A program made the position numbers and the translations under genes. A model generated the notes under the pieces. The model was given only the letters and a program-made list of their open reading frames with translations. It was not told the DNA's origin and did not search any database. From positions 1 to 23,756 of the forward strand of contig SFGO01000071.1 of assembly GCA_004556545.1 (NCBI GenBank): a stretch of 23,756 bases of DNA, given 5' to 3'. Positions 22,362-23,756 of this stretch are shown here, one piece after another; position 1 is the first letter of the stretch, and each line of letters opens with the position of its first letter. The DNA comes from Clostridiales bacterium (GTDB taxonomy: Bacteria; Bacillota; Clostridia; Christensenellales; Aristaeellaceae).

Positions 22362-23219
22362 TCAGAGAATATACAAAAGGAGCGCCCGATAGCTGTACAC
22401 GATGATACAGGTGAAGAAGATGCTGTCCAGCCGGTCCAGCATGCCGCCGTGGCCGGGGAAAATGGTGCCGAAGTCCTTGATGCCGCAGTGGCGCTTGACC
22501 ATGCTTTCGAACAGGTCGCCCACCTGACCGGCGAATCCGCCCAGCAGGCCCACCAGCACATCGCCCCACAGGGCGGGATAGGGAGCCGCGCCGCCCAGCG
22601 AGAACAGACGGCCAACGACAATCGCGCACAGAATGCTTCCCAGCAGGCCGCCCACAGAACCGGCGATGGTTTTATTCGGGCTGATGTGGGGGCACAGCTT
22701 CGGCCCGCCCACCGCGCTGCCGATGAAATAGGCGAAGGTATCGCCGCCCACGGCCACCGCAAACACCATCACCAGCAGCATCTTCTGCAGGGAGGCCGGG
22801 GAATCCAGCAGACCGATCAGGCACATGCCCGGCAGCACCAGCGTAATCATGGGCAGGATGCTGACCAGAATATCCACCAGATCGGGGTCTTCCCGGCGCA
22901 TGACCTGCAGCACCACGAAAAAGCCCAGCACGGTCAGAATCGGGATAATCGCCAGCGAGGAATAGAACATCATAGCGGGAACCGCCAGACACAGCGCCAC
23001 ATAGCTGGTCCAGCAGACCGGGTGGTGTCCGCCCACCTTCAGGGCGTTCAGTTCCTCATGGATGGCCAGCGCAGTGGCCAGAAAAGCAGCCGCTGCGAAG
23101 TACCAGCCGCCCAGGCAGAGCACCAGCGCCAAAACGGCGATCAGGCAGGCGCCCGTCACGATCCGCTGCCACATGGAGGACGGCTTCTTTTGTGTTTCTT
23201 TCTTTGCCTCTTCGCTCAT
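22362..23219 (-). CDS. cdsA: Phosphatidate cytidylyltransferase
   Basis: A membrane enzyme of 285 aa that makes CDP-diacylglycerol from phosphatidate and CTP, the branch point of phospholipid synthesis. It has many hydrophobic helices from residue 18 onward, FAVAVGGDTFAYFIGSAVGG, and the CdsA signature at about 239-266 (KRHCGIKDFGTIFPGHGG then DRLDS). The start at 23219 is supported by GGGGAGG about 9 nt upstream; an in-frame codon at 23264 is upstream of that and within the promoter region. It is the first gene of a cdsA-dxr-rseP operon with its own promoter. Confidence 0.96.
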   Translation of the reverse strand: MSEEAKKETQKKPSSMWQRIVTGACLIAVLALVLCLGGWYFAAAAFLATALAIHEELNALKVGGHHPVCWTSYVALCLAVPAMMFYSSLAIIPILTVLGFFVVLQVMRREDPDLVDILVSILPMITLVLPGMCLIGLLDSPASLQKMLLVMVFAVAVGGDTFAYFIGSAVGGPKLCPHISPNKTIAGSVGGLLGSILCAIVVGRLFSLGGAAPYPALWGDVLVGLLGGFAGQVGDLFESMVKRHCGIKDFGTIFPGHGGMLDRLDSIFFTCIIVYSYRALLLYIL

Positions 23220-23269
23220 GGTTTGTTTCCTCCCCCTGAGATATGGGTAAATAGTACGGAACAAAGGGT

Positions 23270-23298
23270 AGTGTACCCTGTTTTGAGCGGCAGGTCAA
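23270..23298 (-). promoter_or_regulatory. Predicted promoter of the cdsA-dxr-rseP operon
   Basis: On the minus strand TTGACC (23298-23293), a 17-nt spacer and TACACT (23275-23270). The cdsA ATG is 50 nt downstream. Confidence 0.7.
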
Positions 23299-23349
23299 GA
23301 GCGGGAGCGGGAATCCGCATAGGGCGGCAGCGAATCAGGGAACGTTTAT

Positions 23350-23427
23350 GGAAAAAGGAGAAAAGAAAAAGAAGAAAAAAGATGAAAAGGATGAGGAAAT
23401 AGAAAAACGGCGGGAAAAGCGCCGTTT
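23350..23427 (-). terminator. Hairpin plus long pyrimidine-rich tail upstream of cdsA, likely terminator for a gene beyond the right edge
   Basis: The stem AAACGGCG/CGCCGTTT (23405-23412 with 23420-23427, 7-nt loop) is followed on the minus strand by a T-rich stretch that includes 33 uninterrupted pyrimidines (23382-23350). It would stop minus-strand transcription entering from the right. It is also the left flanking hairpin of repeat R5. Confidence 0.6.
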
Positions 23428-23756
23428 CAGAGTGCCAAAAAAGTGGAGGTGCAGGAGGCATTGCTGCCACTCAATCGTCGCGGAGGACTACTGCCGTAGT
23501 CCCCGCTCGTTTCGTGACACACCTGCGGGTCGCTAACCGCCTATGGCGGTTGTGCCCACTGAGCACCCGCTTCCCTCCGGTGCCTGCCGGGGTTAGGGGC
23601 GGAGCCCCTAACCTTTGTGCCGCAGCACTTCCCCCGCAAACCAGCTTAAGGGTGCGAAGCACCGAGGACGAGGACAGCCCGAAGGGCTACCGCAGTCCGA
23701 AGCCCGCCACCAAGGGAGGCCGAAGGCCGACTAGCGCCAGAAATGGCTGAAAGCCA
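23428..23756 (+). repeat. Interspersed modular repeat, copy R5 (long form, runs off the window)
   Basis: It begins CAGAGTGCCAAAAAAGTGG. It has the same A cassette as R3 (about 23462-23586, only a few differences), the core (lacking the TATA of GGTTATAGGGG), and then a B cassette like that of R2 (about 23641-23709: AGCCCGAAGGGCT, CCGAAGCCCGCCAC). A further hairpin block follows (GGCC-gaa-GGCC, GCCA-gaaa-TGGC) related to the outer part of R1. It is the only copy here with both A and B cassettes. Its right end and right flanking hairpin lie outside the window. Confidence 0.88.

Noticed and set aside
23348..23536. A Lys/Glu-rich 62-codon ORF upstream of cdsA
   Set aside because: It is the purine-rich strand of a terminator tail and then runs into repeat R5; no ribosome site of note.
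1..23756. CRISPR array
   Set aside because: The repeats are few, long, kilobases apart and at operon seams, with no regular short repeat-spacer pattern and no cas genes.

Overview
The window is GC-rich bacterial chromosome from a Gram-positive-type anaerobe, most likely a member of Clostridia (Bacillota) and plausibly a gut Christensenellales- or Oscillospirales-like lineage. The evidence is the darA-holB-yaaT gene set, the cdsA-dxr-rseP block, strong AGGAGG-type ribosome sites, sigma-A-type promoters and cysteine-rich exported proteins of the kind common in gut Firmicutes. The taxon is inference; there is no rRNA or marker set to fix it.

Layout, left to right. (1) A tetR-type regulator (1966-1271, minus) leads into an exported Cys-rich protein (1255-182). 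(2) A four-gene minus-strand operon starts at a promoter near 8552-8579: a GH127/DUF1680-like protein, a tRNA-dihydrouridine synthase and two exported proteins of unknown function, ending at about 2383. (3) Plus strand: an HxlR-type regulator, a 107-aa unknown, then class II fructose-bisphosphate aldolase with its own promoter. (4) Minus strand: darA, holB, yaaT (PSP1) and apgM, from a promoter at 14566-14594. (5) Plus strand: a sugar-sensor-like regulator with a C-terminal HTH, a DUF5107-like protein and a large glycoside-hydrolase-like protein, forming a cytoplasmic carbohydrate operon. (6) Minus strand: cdsA, dxr and rseP, the usual envelope/isoprenoid block, but without uppS directly upstream.

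The most striking structure is non-coding. Five copies of one interspersed repeat family (1-135, 2103-2344, 8244-8515, 10640-10752, 23428-end) sit at operon boundaries. They share a start of the form CAGAGTGTCAAAAAAGTGG and an end of the form TTTTCGACAGACTG, which are imperfect inverted repeats of each other. Each carries GC-rich hairpins, and copies differ by whole hairpin-containing cassettes placed inside the loops of conserved stems. The three complete copies are each bracketed by two near-identical copies of a palindrome or terminator-like hairpin. That hairpin differs from copy to copy but matches within a copy (24/24, 17/18 and 27/30 identical bases). This looks like a non-autonomous mobile or structured-RNA element that goes to terminator hairpins or palindromes and duplicates them. 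No gene in the window encodes a candidate mobilising enzyme.

Functional reading: housekeeping genes (glycolysis: fba, apgM; clamp loader and c-di-AMP signalling: holB, darA, yaaT; lipid/isoprenoid synthesis and membrane proteolysis: cdsA, dxr, rseP; tRNA modification: dus) alternate with accessory carbohydrate and exported-protein operons. The repeats occupy most of the seams between them. No tRNA, rRNA, CRISPR array or complete insertion sequence was recognised.
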